From NCBI RefSeq assembly GCF_003860405.1, contig NZ_CP034170.1:744001-808000 (forward strand): a stretch of DNA of 64,000 nt, given 5' to 3'. The notes under the pieces are model-generated. The model saw only the letters and a program-made list of their open reading frames with translations, ran no database searches and had not been told where the DNA came from. This DNA is from Nakamurella antarctica. GTDB lineage: Bacteria; Actinomycetota; Actinomycetes; Mycobacteriales; Nakamurellaceae. How positions within the stretch are numbered: the first letter of the stretch is position 1; each line of letters starts with the position of its first letter. This document shows, piece by piece, positions 8,820-19,264 of this stretch. The translations under genes and the position numbers were made by a program.

Positions 8820-9443
8820 TCAGCCGTTAATGAGTCCGGCGGTGTGGCTCTTCGCGCGCTCGAAACGTGCGGTCACATCCGCCCAGTTGATGACGCTCCA
8901 CCAAGCGGTGACGTAGTCAGCCTTCACATTCTGGTACTGCAGGTAGAAGGCGTGCTCCCACATGTCCAGCATCAGCAGAGGAACCTGGCCGAACGGAATG
9001 TTGCCCTGCTGATCGAACAGCTGGAACAGGTTAAGTCGCTGGCCCAGGGTGTCCCACGCGAGCACCGACCAGCCGGAGCCCTGGATGGCGTTGGCGTTGG
9101 CGCTGAACTGCTTCTTAAATCCGTCGAACGAACCGAAATACTCGTCGATGGCCGCTCCCAGTTCGCCATCGGCCTTGTCGCCGCCGCCAGCGGCCAAGTT
9201 TTGCCAGAAGACCGAGTGGTTGATGTGGCCACCGAGGTGAAACGCGAGGTTTTTCTCGAGGAGGTTGATGGTGGCAAAAGATTCCTTCTCCCGAGCCTCG
9301 GCAAGCTGCTCGAGCGCGGTGTTCGCGCCGGTCACGTAGGCGGCATGGTGCTTGTCGTGGTGCAGTTCCATGATCTTGCCGGAGATGAACGGCTCCAGCG
9401 CTGCATAGTCGTAGGGGAGTTCGGGAAGTGTGTATGGCGCCAT
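8820..9443 (-). CDS. sodA: Superoxide dismutase [Mn/Fe]
   Basis: This 207-residue enzyme dismutates superoxide. The metal ligands are visible: the N-terminal His in [13 protein letters not shown], the second in [12 protein letters not shown], and the Asp and His in [11 protein letters not shown]. The frame extends upstream to 9488, but the ATG at about 9443 is chosen because AAGGAG lies 9 bases before it and the protein then begins [13 protein letters not shown], the normal N-terminus. No export signal is present. Mn versus Fe use cannot be decided safely from the sequence. Confidence 0.95.
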   Translation of the reverse strand: MAPYTLPELPYDYAALEPFISGKIMELHHDKHHAAYVTGANTALEQLAEAREKESFATINLLEKNLAFHLGGHINHSVFWQNLAAGGGDKADGELGAAIDEYFGSFDGFKKQFSANANAIQGSGWSVLAWDTLGQRLNLFQLFDQQGNIPFGQVPLLMLDMWEHAFYLQYQNVKADYVTAWWSVINWADVTARFERAKSHTAGLING

Positions 9444-9532
9444 GAAAATGATCTCCTTGGGCACGTTGATGGTGCGTTCGACTGACATTTTGAGCCTATA
9501 CCGCGGTGGTGTGGGTCAGGCGGGGGCAGTGC

Positions 9533-11161
9533 CTACCCCCAGGTGGGGATCCAGATCCGCGCGGTGAGCTCGGCATTGGTGAGCGGATCGCCATTCAGGA
9601 TGGGCCACATGAAAATGAAGTTTGCGACCACCACGGCCACATACAGGCAGACAATTGCCAGCGAGAGTGCGCGGCGCTCTACGCCCGCTTTTCGCTGGCC
9701 AAGCACATCGCCGAGAACGAGGGCGATCGTGATGATCAGGAATGGCGCGACGGGCGTCATATAGAAGAAATACATCTGCCGATCGAGGTTGAAGAACCAG
9801 GGGAGGTAGCCGGCGGCGTACGCCCCCACCGCTGCCGCATAGCGCCAGTCTTGCCTGCCGATAATTTTCCACAGCGCCCAGAACAGCACCGGTAGCGAGA
9901 GCCACCACATAGCCGGGGTACCGACGAGGAAGATGCGCTTGGCACAGTCGGCCACCCCGTTACAGCCCGTGGCGTCTGCGCCGCCGCTCACGTAGTACAG
10001 GACTGGCCTGGTGCTCATGGGCCACGACCACGGCTTGGATTCCCATGGGTGACGACTCGCAAACACCGCCGGTGTCACCAGCTTTGAGTGAAATTGGAGC
10101 ATCTCCAGCTGCCACTTGGCCCACGACGTCAGGGCATTGCCCGTCAAGTGCCTGGCCCACGCGGTTTCGGAGGCGAACCACGCCCACCAGCTCCCGAGGT
10201 ACACGGCGACCGGCACCACGGCCATGGACCACAGCGCGGGCACGAGGTCCCGGCGCACGACGGCCCGCGTCGAACGTGAGATGCCCGCGGACCGGCGCGC
10301 GCTGATGTCCCAGATCACGGTGATGACGCCAAAGGCGGCCACCCAGTAAATACCTGACCACTTGACGCCGGTGGCGCAGCCGAACATGACCCCGGCAGCG
10401 AAACGCCACCAGCGTGCTCCCACCCGGGGGCCGAATTTCGTCAGGGCAATGCTGCCGTCTTCCACAGCCTGCGCGAGCCGGGTTTTCATCAGATCGCGGT
10501 CGGCAACGATGCACGCGAAGCCGGCAACGACGAAGACGGCCTGGATCATGTCCAGGAGGCCGGTGCGCGATTGGACGTGCGATACGCCGTCGCAGATCAG
10601 CAGGATGCCGGCGAGGCCGCCGATCAGGGTCGAGCGCGTCATGCGGCGGACGACGCGGATCACCAGGAATACGCAGATCACCCCTGCCACCGCGGTGGCA
10701 AAGCGCCAGCCGAAGGCGTTGTAGCCAAACAGCTTTTCGCCAATGGCGATGATTTGTTTGCCCAGCGGCGGGTGGACCACCACGGGGTAGGCGTAGTTGT
10801 CTTCGTAGCCGCCGTTGGTCAAGACCTGGAAGGAGTTCAGTGCGTAATACTTTTCGTCGAAAATGGGGGTTCCGCCATCGGTCCGAAAACCCAGCTGCCA
10901 GAACCTGACGAGGACGGCAACCAGAGTCAGGACGCCGGTGACGATCCAGCCGCGACCCACGTCGGTGGGCATGTCGTCATGCCGGACCTTCGCTGCGCCG
11001 ACGGGAGGCTCTAGTGCTGGCATTTGCCCAATCGCGACTACTCCGAAGGCCGGGTCGGTGGCCTCGCCCTCCGGTTGATCCGCGCTCAGTCCGTCGCCAT
11101 CGGAATTGGCAGGTGCCGCGCCGAGGAGATCGGGATCGGCGGCGCAGGGAGCAACGGTCAT
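9533..11161 (-). CDS. pmt: Protein O-mannosyltransferase (dolichyl/polyprenyl-P-mannose dependent)
   Basis: This 542-residue polytopic membrane protein transfers mannose from a polyprenyl-phosphate donor to secreted proteins. The first extracellular loop has the acidic catalytic pair in PIFDEKYY, followed by VVHPPLGKQ, both typical of the PMT family (PF02366); about ten hydrophobic segments follow. It matches the position of mycobacterial pmt (Rv1002c), next to rsmI. The frame extends to 11221, but the ATG at 11161 is chosen because a -10-like hexamer TACGAT lies exactly 7 bases before it, the arrangement of a leaderless transcript. Likely substrates include the Ser/Thr/Pro-rich lipoproteins seen in this window (inference). 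Confidence 0.9.
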   Translation of the reverse strand: MTVAPCAADPDLLGAAPANSDGDGLSADQPEGEATDPAFGVVAIGQMPALEPPVGAAKVRHDDMPTDVGRGWIVTGVLTLVAVLVRFWQLGFRTDGGTPIFDEKYYALNSFQVLTNGGYEDNYAYPVVVHPPLGKQIIAIGEKLFGYNAFGWRFATAVAGVICVFLVIRVVRRMTRSTLIGGLAGILLICDGVSHVQSRTGLLDMIQAVFVVAGFACIVADRDLMKTRLAQAVEDGSIALTKFGPRVGARWWRFAAGVMFGCATGVKWSGIYWVAAFGVITVIWDISARRSAGISRSTRAVVRRDLVPALWSMAVVPVAVYLGSWWAWFASETAWARHLTGNALTSWAKWQLEMLQFHSKLVTPAVFASRHPWESKPWSWPMSTRPVLYYVSGGADATGCNGVADCAKRIFLVGTPAMWWLSLPVLFWALWKIIGRQDWRYAAAVGAYAAGYLPWFFNLDRQMYFFYMTPVAPFLIITIALVLGDVLGQRKAGVERRALSLAIVCLYVAVVVANFIFMWPILNGDPLTNAELTARIWIPTWG

Positions 11162-11188
11162 AGTCAAGATCGTAGGGTGAACGGCGTG
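11159..11188. promoter_or_regulatory. Back-to-back leaderless promoters for pmt and rsmI
   Basis: On the plus strand TAGGGT (11173-11178) is followed by 7 bases and the GTG at 11186. On the minus strand TACGAT (11174-11169) is followed by 7 bases and the ATG at 11161. Both fit the TANNNT -10 pattern with the start codon at the predicted transcription start. The two hexamers share the TA at 11173-11174. No Shine-Dalgarno fits either start. This is a prediction from spacing, not from data. Confidence 0.6.
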
Positions 11189-12112
11189 ACTACTGGCGCC
11201 GAAACTACTGACCCCTCGCAAAAGCGTGGCGAACTGGTCCTAGCCGGGACGCCGTTAGGGCGGGTAAGCGATGCCTCCCAAGGCTTGAAAAATGCCTTGG
11301 AATCAGCGGATCTGATTGCCGCTGAAGACACGAGACGGTTACTCAGACTTGCCGCGGACCTTGGGATAACTCTGACTGCCAAGGTGGTGTCGTTCTACGA
11401 GGCGGTCGAGGAAATCCGAACCCCGATGCTTGTCGAGCGGATAGCCGGCGGCGCGCAGGTGGTGTTGGTGACAGATGCGGGAATGCCATCGGTGTCCGAC
11501 CCCGGATACCGATTGGTCGCCGCTGTGGCAGCCGCCGGATTGCACGTGACAAGCGTTCCGGGGCCGAGCGCCGTAATCACCGCTTTGGCGTTGTCGGGTC
11601 TGCCAAGTGATCGCTTCACCTTCGAGGGTTTCCCGCCGCGTAAACCCGGCGAACGCAGACGTGCCCTCGGCGAGCTATCCGGCGAACTGCGGACGATGGT
11701 TTTTTTCGAGTCGGTGCACCGCATCGGCGAGTCCTTGGACGCGATGGTTGAGGCGTTCGGTGCTGCACGCCCCGCGGCGCTGTGTCGAGAGCTGACGAAG
11801 ACTTATGAACAGGTACGGCGGGGAACCCTGGGCGAGCTCGCGACGTGGGCCGCAGAGGGGTTGCGCGGTGAAATCACCGTGGTGGTCGCCGGTGCCAGTG
11901 GCGACGTCGTGACCCAGCCCGCCGATGACGATCTTGCTGCCCAGGTTGATGCGCTGGTCGGTGGCGGCCGAACACGCCGGGACGCCGTTGACGAGGTAGC
12001 GGCGCGGCACGGGCTCAATCGCCGAACGGTCTACGCAGCTGCTACCGCCGCGAAAGCCGGACCCGGCAGCGCTGCTGCGGGCTACGGTGAACACGGAACT
12101 GCAAATTGTTGA
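11186..12112 (+). CDS. rsmI: 16S rRNA (cytidine-1402-2'-O)-methyltransferase
   Basis: This 308-residue SAM-dependent enzyme methylates the ribose of C1402 in 16S rRNA. The family start GELVLAGTPLGRVSDAS is followed by ADLIAAEDTRRLLRL, LVTDAGMPSVSDPGYRLV and the long VPGPSAVITALALSGLP segment, and a C-terminal helix-turn-helix-like tail lies near HGLNRRTVY. The GTG at 11186 is preferred over an in-frame GTG at 11177 and over the longer open frame to 11024, because of the leaderless -10 spacing and where homology begins. It is divergent from pmt as in mycobacteria. Confidence 0.93.
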   Translation: MTTGAETTDPSQKRGELVLAGTPLGRVSDASQGLKNALESADLIAAEDTRRLLRLAADLGITLTAKVVSFYEAVEEIRTPMLVERIAGGAQVVLVTDAGMPSVSDPGYRLVAAVAAAGLHVTSVPGPSAVITALALSGLPSDRFTFEGFPPRKPGERRRALGELSGELRTMVFFESVHRIGESLDAMVEAFGAARPAALCRELTKTYEQVRRGTLGELATWAAEGLRGEITVVVAGASGDVVTQPADDDLAAQVDALVGGGRTRRDAVDEVAARHGLNRRTVYAAATAAKAGPGSAAAGYGEHGTANC

Positions 12113-12161
12113 AGGCCGGCCCAGAGGGTTCCCGGCACCGATTGATCTGAGGCGACTACCG

Positions 12162-12635
12162 ATGTCTGAATTAAAAGCTCAACTGCGCGCGGACCTTACG
12201 GCGGCGATGAAAGCCCGCGACGAACTCACCAAGGCAACACTTCGCATGGTGATTTCGGCCATCACCAACGAAGAGGTCTCCGGCGCCACCGCCCGCGAGC
12301 TCACCGACCCCGAGGTGATGATCGTTTTAGCTCGCGAGGTCAAGAAGCGCAAGGAATCTGCCGAGGCCTTTTCCGCTGCGGGCCGCACCGAGTTGGCGGC
12401 GCGCGAGGTCGCGGAGTCTTCCGTGATCCAGGCCTACCTGCCCGCGCAATTGAGCGATGAGGCGTTGTCCGGACTGGTCGATGCTGCCGTGGCGGAAGTC
12501 GCCGAGCAGAGCGGCGGCGCGGTCACCATGAAACAGATGGGGCAGGTCATCAAAGCGGTCCAGGCACGAGCTGCTGGCCAGGCAGACGGCGGCCGTGTCT
12601 CCGGCGCGGTGAAAGCCGCGCTCGCCAAGATCTGA
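12162..12635 (+). CDS. GatB/YqeY domain protein
   Basis: This 157-residue protein is of the YqeY family, related to the tail domain of the amidotransferase subunit GatB that contacts tRNA. The family opening MSELKAQLRADLTAAMKARD and the motif AREVKKRKESAEAF are visible, and the length is typical of stand-alone YqeY proteins. The ATG at 12162 is used because homology starts there, although the frame extends to 12087. Its cellular role is not established. It lies 49 bp after rsmI and 56 bp before gnd on the same strand, so the three could share a transcript. Confidence 0.88.
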   Translation: MSELKAQLRADLTAAMKARDELTKATLRMVISAITNEEVSGATARELTDPEVMIVLAREVKKRKESAEAFSAAGRTELAAREVAESSVIQAYLPAQLSDEALSGLVDAAVAEVAEQSGGAVTMKQMGQVIKAVQARAAGQADGGRVSGAVKAALAKI

Positions 12636-12691
12636 TTTGCTCCTGCCCAGCAAGCCCACCCCGCATCCCGCCCAAGGAGTTGGTAATTTCC

Positions 12692-14158
12692 ATGACCGCA
12701 GACCACAGAACTGAAAACGCAAAACTCGCCGACATCGGCGTTACCGGCCTTGCCGTCATGGGGTCAAATTTGGCCCGTAACTTCGCCAGCAAAGGCTTCG
12801 TTACCGCAGTTCATAACAGGACGAGCGCCAAAACGCGGGCACTGATTGAGCAGCACGGTGGCGACGGCGAATTCATCGCCAGCGAAACGACCGCAGACTT
12901 CGTGGCCTCGCTCGCCGTCCCACGAAAGATCATCATCATGGTGAAGGCCGGCGCCCCCACGGACGCCGTCATTGACGAACTTTCCGCCTTGCTGGAGCCG
13001 GGCGACATCTTGGTCGACGGCGGAAACTCGCAGTTCCTCGACACGCGTCGCCGCGAGGAAACCGCGCGCGAAAAGGGCATTCACTTTGTGGGCAGCGGGA
13101 TCTCGGGCGGCGAGGAAGGTGCGTTGCTCGGTCCCTCGATCATGCCTGGCGGTTCGGCGCAGGCCTACGAGTCCCTGGGGCCGATCTTGGAGAAGATCTC
13201 CGCCCACGTCGACGGCGTCCCATGCTGCACCCACGTGGGTACCGATGGCGCCGGCCATTTCGTGAAGATGATCCACAACGGCATCGAATACGCCGACATG
13301 CAGTTGATCGCGGAGGCCTATCAGTTGCTCCGTACCGCTGCCGGCTTGACCCCGGTGGAGATCGCCGACGTCTTCGCAGAGTGGAATACCGGCGAACTCG
13401 AATCGTTCCTCGTGGAGATCACCGCGCAGGTGTTGCGCCAAGTGGACGCCGAAACAGGCTCCCCACTGGTCGATGTCATCCTTGATGCCGCGGGCCAGAA
13501 GGGCACCGGCACGTGGACGGTGCAGACCGCGTTGAATCTGGGCGTTCCGGTGTCCGGTATCGCCGAAGCGGTGTTTGCCCGCGGGCTCTCCTCGGCAGCG
13601 CACCAGCGTGCCGGAGCGCAGAAGATCGGCTTACCCGGCCCCAGCAGCCCCTGGGTCGTCGAAGACAAGGACGCGTTCATCGAGCAGGTGCGGTTGGCGC
13701 TGTACGCCTCCAAACTGGTGGCCTACGCGCAGGGCTTCGACGTCATCGCAGCGGGAGCTAAGGAGTACGGCTGGGATATCGACAATGGCGCCATGGCTCG
13801 CATCTGGCGCGGCGGCTGCATCATCCGTGCGGTGTTCCTCAACCGCATCACCGAGGCTTTTGACGAAGATGCGAGTCTGCTGTCTCTCCTTTTCGCGCCG
13901 TACTTCACGGAAGTGATGACGCGGGCGCAGGACGCCTGGCGCGCCGTGGTCGCTGGCAGTGCGCTCTCCGGCATTGCGACGCCGGGCTTCTCGTCGTCGC
14001 TGGCCTATTACGACGGACTCCGCGCAGAGCGCTTGCCGGCCTCCGTGATTCAGGGTCAACGCGATTTCTTCGGCGCCCACACTTACAAGCGCGTCGACAA
14101 GGAGGGCACCTTCCACACGCTGTGGTCGGGCGATAAATCTGAGGTCGAGGCCTCTTAG
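12692..14158 (+). CDS. gnd: 6-phosphogluconate dehydrogenase (decarboxylating)
   Basis: This 488-residue enzyme oxidises 6-phosphogluconate to ribulose-5-phosphate with NADP in the oxidative pentose-phosphate pathway. The N-terminal Rossmann motif is GLAVMGSNLARNFASKGF, the substrate signature is GAGHFVKMIHNGIEYADMQ (with the catalytic Lys), and the C-terminal helix domain contains WRGGCIIRA. The long form (about 480 residues) is the classic dimeric type. An AAGGAG site lies at 12674-12679; the ATG at 12692 is preferred to the TTG at 12680, which touches that site. It can feed ribose-phosphate to prs, encoded elsewhere in the window. Confidence 0.96.
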   Translation: MTADHRTENAKLADIGVTGLAVMGSNLARNFASKGFVTAVHNRTSAKTRALIEQHGGDGEFIASETTADFVASLAVPRKIIIMVKAGAPTDAVIDELSALLEPGDILVDGGNSQFLDTRRREETAREKGIHFVGSGISGGEEGALLGPSIMPGGSAQAYESLGPILEKISAHVDGVPCCTHVGTDGAGHFVKMIHNGIEYADMQLIAEAYQLLRTAAGLTPVEIADVFAEWNTGELESFLVEITAQVLRQVDAETGSPLVDVILDAAGQKGTGTWTVQTALNLGVPVSGIAEAVFARGLSSAAHQRAGAQKIGLPGPSSPWVVEDKDAFIEQVRLALYASKLVAYAQGFDVIAAGAKEYGWDIDNGAMARIWRGGCIIRAVFLNRITEAFDEDASLLSLLFAPYFTEVMTRAQDAWRAVVAGSALSGIATPGFSSSLAYYDGLRAERLPASVIQGQRDFFGAHTYKRVDKEGTFHTLWSGDKSEVEAS

Positions 14159-14168
14159 AACTAGCGGG

Positions 14169-14204
14169 CCCCGCCTGTCGAAGCAGCGGTCTCGGCAGGT
14201 GGGG
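14169..14204 (+). terminator. Hairpin after gnd (no U-tract)
   Basis: Twelve bases starting CCCCGCCTG pair with CGGCAGGTGGGG across a 12-base loop, with one or two G-T pairs. It lies 10 bp after the gnd stop. There is no T-run, so it may slow or end transcription only weakly. Confidence 0.5.
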
Positions 14205-14257
14205 ACCAGCCAAGTTTGGGTACTCGGGGGTAGTCACCGACGACTAAACTCCGATCC

Positions 14258-16078
14258 ATGACTCATGTACTTACCGCGGTGGCATGGCCCTATGCCAACG
14301 GCCCTCGGCATATTGGCCACGTTTCCGGATTCGGTGTTCCGTCCGATGTCTTCTCCCGCTACCAGCGGATGATCGGCAACGAGGTGTTGATGGTCTCCGG
14401 AACCGACGAGCATGGCACGCCGATTCTGGTGCAGGCCGACGCCGAAGGCGTGACTCCGAAACAGCTTGCGGACCGCTACAACCGCGTCATCGTCGAGGAT
14501 CTGCAGAGTCTGGGTCTGTCCTACGACCTGTTCACCCGCACCACCACCACCAACCACTACGCCGTGGTCCAAGAGCTCTTCCGGACGGTGCACCGCAACG
14601 GCTATTTCGTCGCGCAGACAACGATGTCGGCTATTTCGCCCTCCACCGGGCGCACACTTCCCGACCGCTACGTCGAAGGCACCTGCCCCATTTGCGGCTA
14701 TGCCGGCGCCCGCGGCGATCAGTGCGACAACTGCGGCAACCAACTCGACGCCATCGACTTGATTAACCCACGGTCCAAGATCAACGGCGAGGTGCCCAAG
14801 TTTGTGGAAAGCGAGCACTTCTTCCTCGACCTGCCCGCATTGGCGCAGGCGCTGGGGGAGTGGCTGCACACCAGGACCGACTGGCGTCCCAACGTGCTGA
14901 AGTTCTCGATGAACTTGCTGGCCGATATCAGGCCGCGGGCTATGACGCGCGACATCGACTGGGGCATACCGGTTCCGCTGGATGGCTGGCGCGATCGCGG
15001 CGACAAGAAACTCTATGTGTGGTTCGATGCCGTCATCGGCTATCTGTCGGCTTCTATCGAGTGGGCGCGCCGCTACGGCGTCGACGCCGACGAGTGGAAG
15101 CTGTGGTGGGAGAACAAAGATGCCCACCAGTACTACTTCATGGGCAAGGACAACATCACCTTTCACTCGCAGATCTGGCCTGCGGAGCTCCTGGCGTACA
15201 ACGGGAAGGGTTCGCGCGGCGGGCAACCCGGGCCGCTGGGTGCACTCGATTTACCGACCGAGATCGTGTCGAGCGAATACCTGACGATGAGTGGCTCAAA
15301 GTTCTCCACCTCCCGGCAAAACGTCATCTACGTTGGCGATTTTTTGAAAGAGTTCGGACCGGATGCGTTGCGGTACTTCATTTCTGTCGCTGGCCCAGAG
15401 AACCAGGACAGCGATTTCACCTGGGACGAGTTTGTTCGCAGAACCAATTCCGAGCTAGCCAACGAGTGGGGCAACCTGGTCAACCGGTCGGTGTCAATGG
15501 CGCACAAGAACTTTGGGCAGATCCCAGCAATGGTGAATCCCACCGACCTCGATGTTGAGCTACTGCGTGCCTCCGAGCAGGCTTTCGCCACTGTGGGAGA
15601 TCTGTTGGCGCGCAACCGCTTCCGCGCAGCGACTACCGAGGCGATGCGGGTTGTTGGCCTGGCCAACCGCTATTTATCCGAGACCGAACCATGGAAGCTT
15701 GGCGGGGATACCGAACGACAGGGCACGGTGCTGCACGCCGCACTGCAGGTGGTCGATGACGTCAAGACGCTCCTCACGCCATTCCTGCCACATTCTTCGC
15801 AGAAGATTTTCGAAACGCTGGGCGGCGAAGGAGTGTGGGCGGCCCAGCCGCGGATCGACGAGGTCGAAGATCTGGGCGACGAGATCGAAGGTGAGATGGG
15901 TTTCGAGGGCGGCAGCTACCCCGTCATCACCGGCGACTACAAAAACCAACAGGCCATCTGGAATCGTCGGGGCATCACCACTGGCGCGCCGCTGGCGAAG
16001 CCCAGCCCGTTGTTTGCCAAGCTCGAGCCGAGCCTTGGCGAAGACGGCCCCGAATGGGCGCCGATCGTCAAGGGCTGA
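14258..16078 (+). CDS. metG: Methionyl-tRNA synthetase
   Basis: This 606-residue class I aminoacyl-tRNA synthetase charges tRNA-Met. The HIGH motif appears as [11 protein letters not shown] near residue 15. A zinc knuckle with four cysteines (CPIC...CDNC) lies near residues 145-163. The KMSKS-like loop is [10 protein letters not shown] near residue 348, a variant common in this branch. The anticodon-binding helical domain follows with [11 protein letters not shown]. There is no C-terminal tRNA-binding (EMAP-like) extension. The tatD gene begins 2 bp after the stop, so the two are co-transcribed. Confidence 0.97.
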   Translation: MTHVLTAVAWPYANGPRHIGHVSGFGVPSDVFSRYQRMIGNEVLMVSGTDEHGTPILVQADAEGVTPKQLADRYNRVIVEDLQSLGLSYDLFTRTTTTNHYAVVQELFRTVHRNGYFVAQTTMSAISPSTGRTLPDRYVEGTCPICGYAGARGDQCDNCGNQLDAIDLINPRSKINGEVPKFVESEHFFLDLPALAQALGEWLHTRTDWRPNVLKFSMNLLADIRPRAMTRDIDWGIPVPLDGWRDRGDKKLYVWFDAVIGYLSASIEWARRYGVDADEWKLWWENKDAHQYYFMGKDNITFHSQIWPAELLAYNGKGSRGGQPGPLGALDLPTEIVSSEYLTMSGSKFSTSRQNVIYVGDFLKEFGPDALRYFISVAGPENQDSDFTWDEFVRRTNSELANEWGNLVNRSVSMAHKNFGQIPAMVNPTDLDVELLRASEQAFATVGDLLARNRFRAATTEAMRVVGLANRYLSETEPWKLGGDTERQGTVLHAALQVVDDVKTLLTPFLPHSSQKIFETLGGEGVWAAQPRIDEVEDLGDEIEGEMGFEGGSYPVITGDYKNQQAIWNRRGITTGAPLAKPSPLFAKLEPSLGEDGPEWAPIVKG

Positions 16079-16080
16079 CG

Positions 16081-16971
16081 ATGTCGATACCAGCGTCGGC
16101 GGATTCAGCTCGGGGCGTTCCGTTGCCTACCGAACCCGGCATTGACACTCGCAAGGCCGCCGACCCACCGGCGCCGTTAGAGTGCGAGATCATTGATGCC
16201 CACACACATCTCGATGCCTGTGGGTGTGTCTCCGCTGACGATATTGCGGCAGTGATGGACCGAGCGAAATCAGTCGGCGTCGTTGGCGCCGTGACCGTCG
16301 CGGACGACCTCGACTCCGCAATCTGGGCCGCGTGGGCAGCGACGCAGCACCCGAATGTCTACGCGGCGATCGGCTTACACCCCACCAGGGCAGACATGCT
16401 GGATACTGCAGCAAGGTCAACGCTGGAGAAGCTCGCTTGCCAACCCAAAGTGGTCGCTATCGGGGAGACAGGCCTGGACTATTACTGGGACGCAGCCGAT
16501 CGCGCCGCGCAGCGGGAGGCATTCGCCTGGCATATCGACCTGGCAAAGCGCAATCAGAAACCGTTGATGATCCACGACCGCGAGGCCCATGACGATGTGC
16601 TGGAAATTCTGCGGGCTGAGGGCGCACCGGACGTGGTGATCTTCCACTGCTTTTCGGGAGATGCGGCGATGGCGCGGGTCTGCGTCGACAAGGGCTACAT
16701 TTTGTCCTTCGCTGGTCCCGTGTCGTTCAAGAATTCTCGTGATCTGCAGGAAGCGGCGACGCTCATTCCGCCGGCGCAGATGATGCTGGAGACGGACGCG
16801 CCCTTCCTCACACCCCACCCTCAGCGGGGCAGGCGCAACGAACCGTACGCGTTGCCGTACACACTGCGGGCAGTGGCAGCACTTCGTAATGTGGATGAGA
16901 ACGAGCTGGGTGCAGCTGTGATTGCGACCACCCGCCGGGTGTACGGGCTGGGCGGTTCTGAGCGGGGATAG
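16081..16971 (+). CDS. tatD: TatD-family metal-dependent DNase/hydrolase
   Basis: This 296-residue protein has a metal-dependent hydrolase fold: IIDAHTHLDACG carries the first His pair, AIGETGLDYYWD the conserved Glu, IFHCFSG another His, and LETDAPFL the catalytic Asp. TatD enzymes are 3'-5' exonucleases or deoxyribonucleases. About 35 residues precede the usual family start, so the N-terminus is slightly long. The ATG at 16081 lies 2 bp after the metG stop. The order metG-tatD-rpfB-ksgA-ispE is conserved in actinobacteria. Confidence 0.93.
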   Translation: MSIPASADSARGVPLPTEPGIDTRKAADPPAPLECEIIDAHTHLDACGCVSADDIAAVMDRAKSVGVVGAVTVADDLDSAIWAAWAATQHPNVYAAIGLHPTRADMLDTAARSTLEKLACQPKVVAIGETGLDYYWDAADRAAQREAFAWHIDLAKRNQKPLMIHDREAHDDVLEILRAEGAPDVVIFHCFSGDAAMARVCVDKGYILSFAGPVSFKNSRDLQEAATLIPPAQMMLETDAPFLTPHPQRGRRNEPYALPYTLRAVAALRNVDENELGAAVIATTRRVYGLGGSERG

Positions 16972-17056
16972 CCAGCGAAGCGGACTCTCCGGGTAGTCCA
17001 CAAGAGGGAAATTTCTCTCATTGCGGGATCAGCTGTTGCGGTCGCTGGACCTGGCC

Positions 17057-17084
17057 GTTACCGTCTTGTAATAACCGCCGGGAT
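17057..17084 (+). promoter_or_regulatory. Promoter/operator block shared by the two rpfB genes (copy A)
   Basis: GTTAC, six bases, GTAATA and then GCCGGGAT occur here 248 bp before the first rpfB-like gene. The same block, with the first two elements at identical spacing, occurs before the second rpfB-like gene (19113-19139). It could be a promoter with a TAATA -10 element, or a direct-repeat operator of the GTNAC-N6-GTNAC type reported for the regulator MtrA, which controls rpf genes in related bacteria. A perfect GGAAATTTCC palindrome follows at 17104. Confidence 0.5.
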
Positions 17085-17109
17085 AGCGCGATCCGGTGCA
17101 TCTGGAAAT

Positions 17110-18957
<1,848 letters not shown>

Positions 18958-18984
18958 CAGCTCATTGAGTAATCGCTTCATCGC

Positions 18985-19033
18985 GGCGGGGCTCGGCATC
19001 ATCCTGAGGGAGATGCCGGGCCCCGCCGTTTTT
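18985..19033 (+). terminator. Rho-independent terminator after the first rpfB
   Basis: A 16-bp near-perfect stem (GGCGGGGCTCGGCATC with GATGCCGGGCCCCGCC) and an 11-base loop are followed by GTTTTTT. It separates the two rpfB-like genes, so the second needs its own promoter. Confidence 0.95.
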
Positions 19034-19112
19034 TATCCCATCCGCGGAATCTTTCGAAACAGAAGCTGTCGGGCGGTGCACACTTCGAACTTGCTAGCAC
19101 TCTGGCGGAGCC

Positions 19113-19139
19113 GTTATGATTTTGTAATACAGCCGGGAT
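19113..19139 (+). promoter_or_regulatory. Promoter/operator block shared by the two rpfB genes (copy B)
   Basis: GTTAT, six bases, GTAATA and GCCGGGAT repeat the block found before the first rpfB-like gene; the third element is one base closer. It lies 125 bp before the second rpfB-like gene and directly after the terminator, so it is the likely promoter/operator of that gene. The leader that follows lacks the riboswitch-like blocks seen at copy A. Confidence 0.5.
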
Positions 19140-19264
19140 GGGGAAGTCCTGGGTGCAGGTCGACGTGGTGCCACGGATTTTTGGGCATCCATCGACGATC
19201 TCGAAGGGTTGCATAGGCTAGGCGCAACCGGACCGAGCGCGCCCACCTCTGCTCGGAATCAGAA

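Noticed and set aside
14234-15226. Open frame of 330 codons antisense to metG
   Set aside because: No domain, no plausible start signal, fully inside metG.
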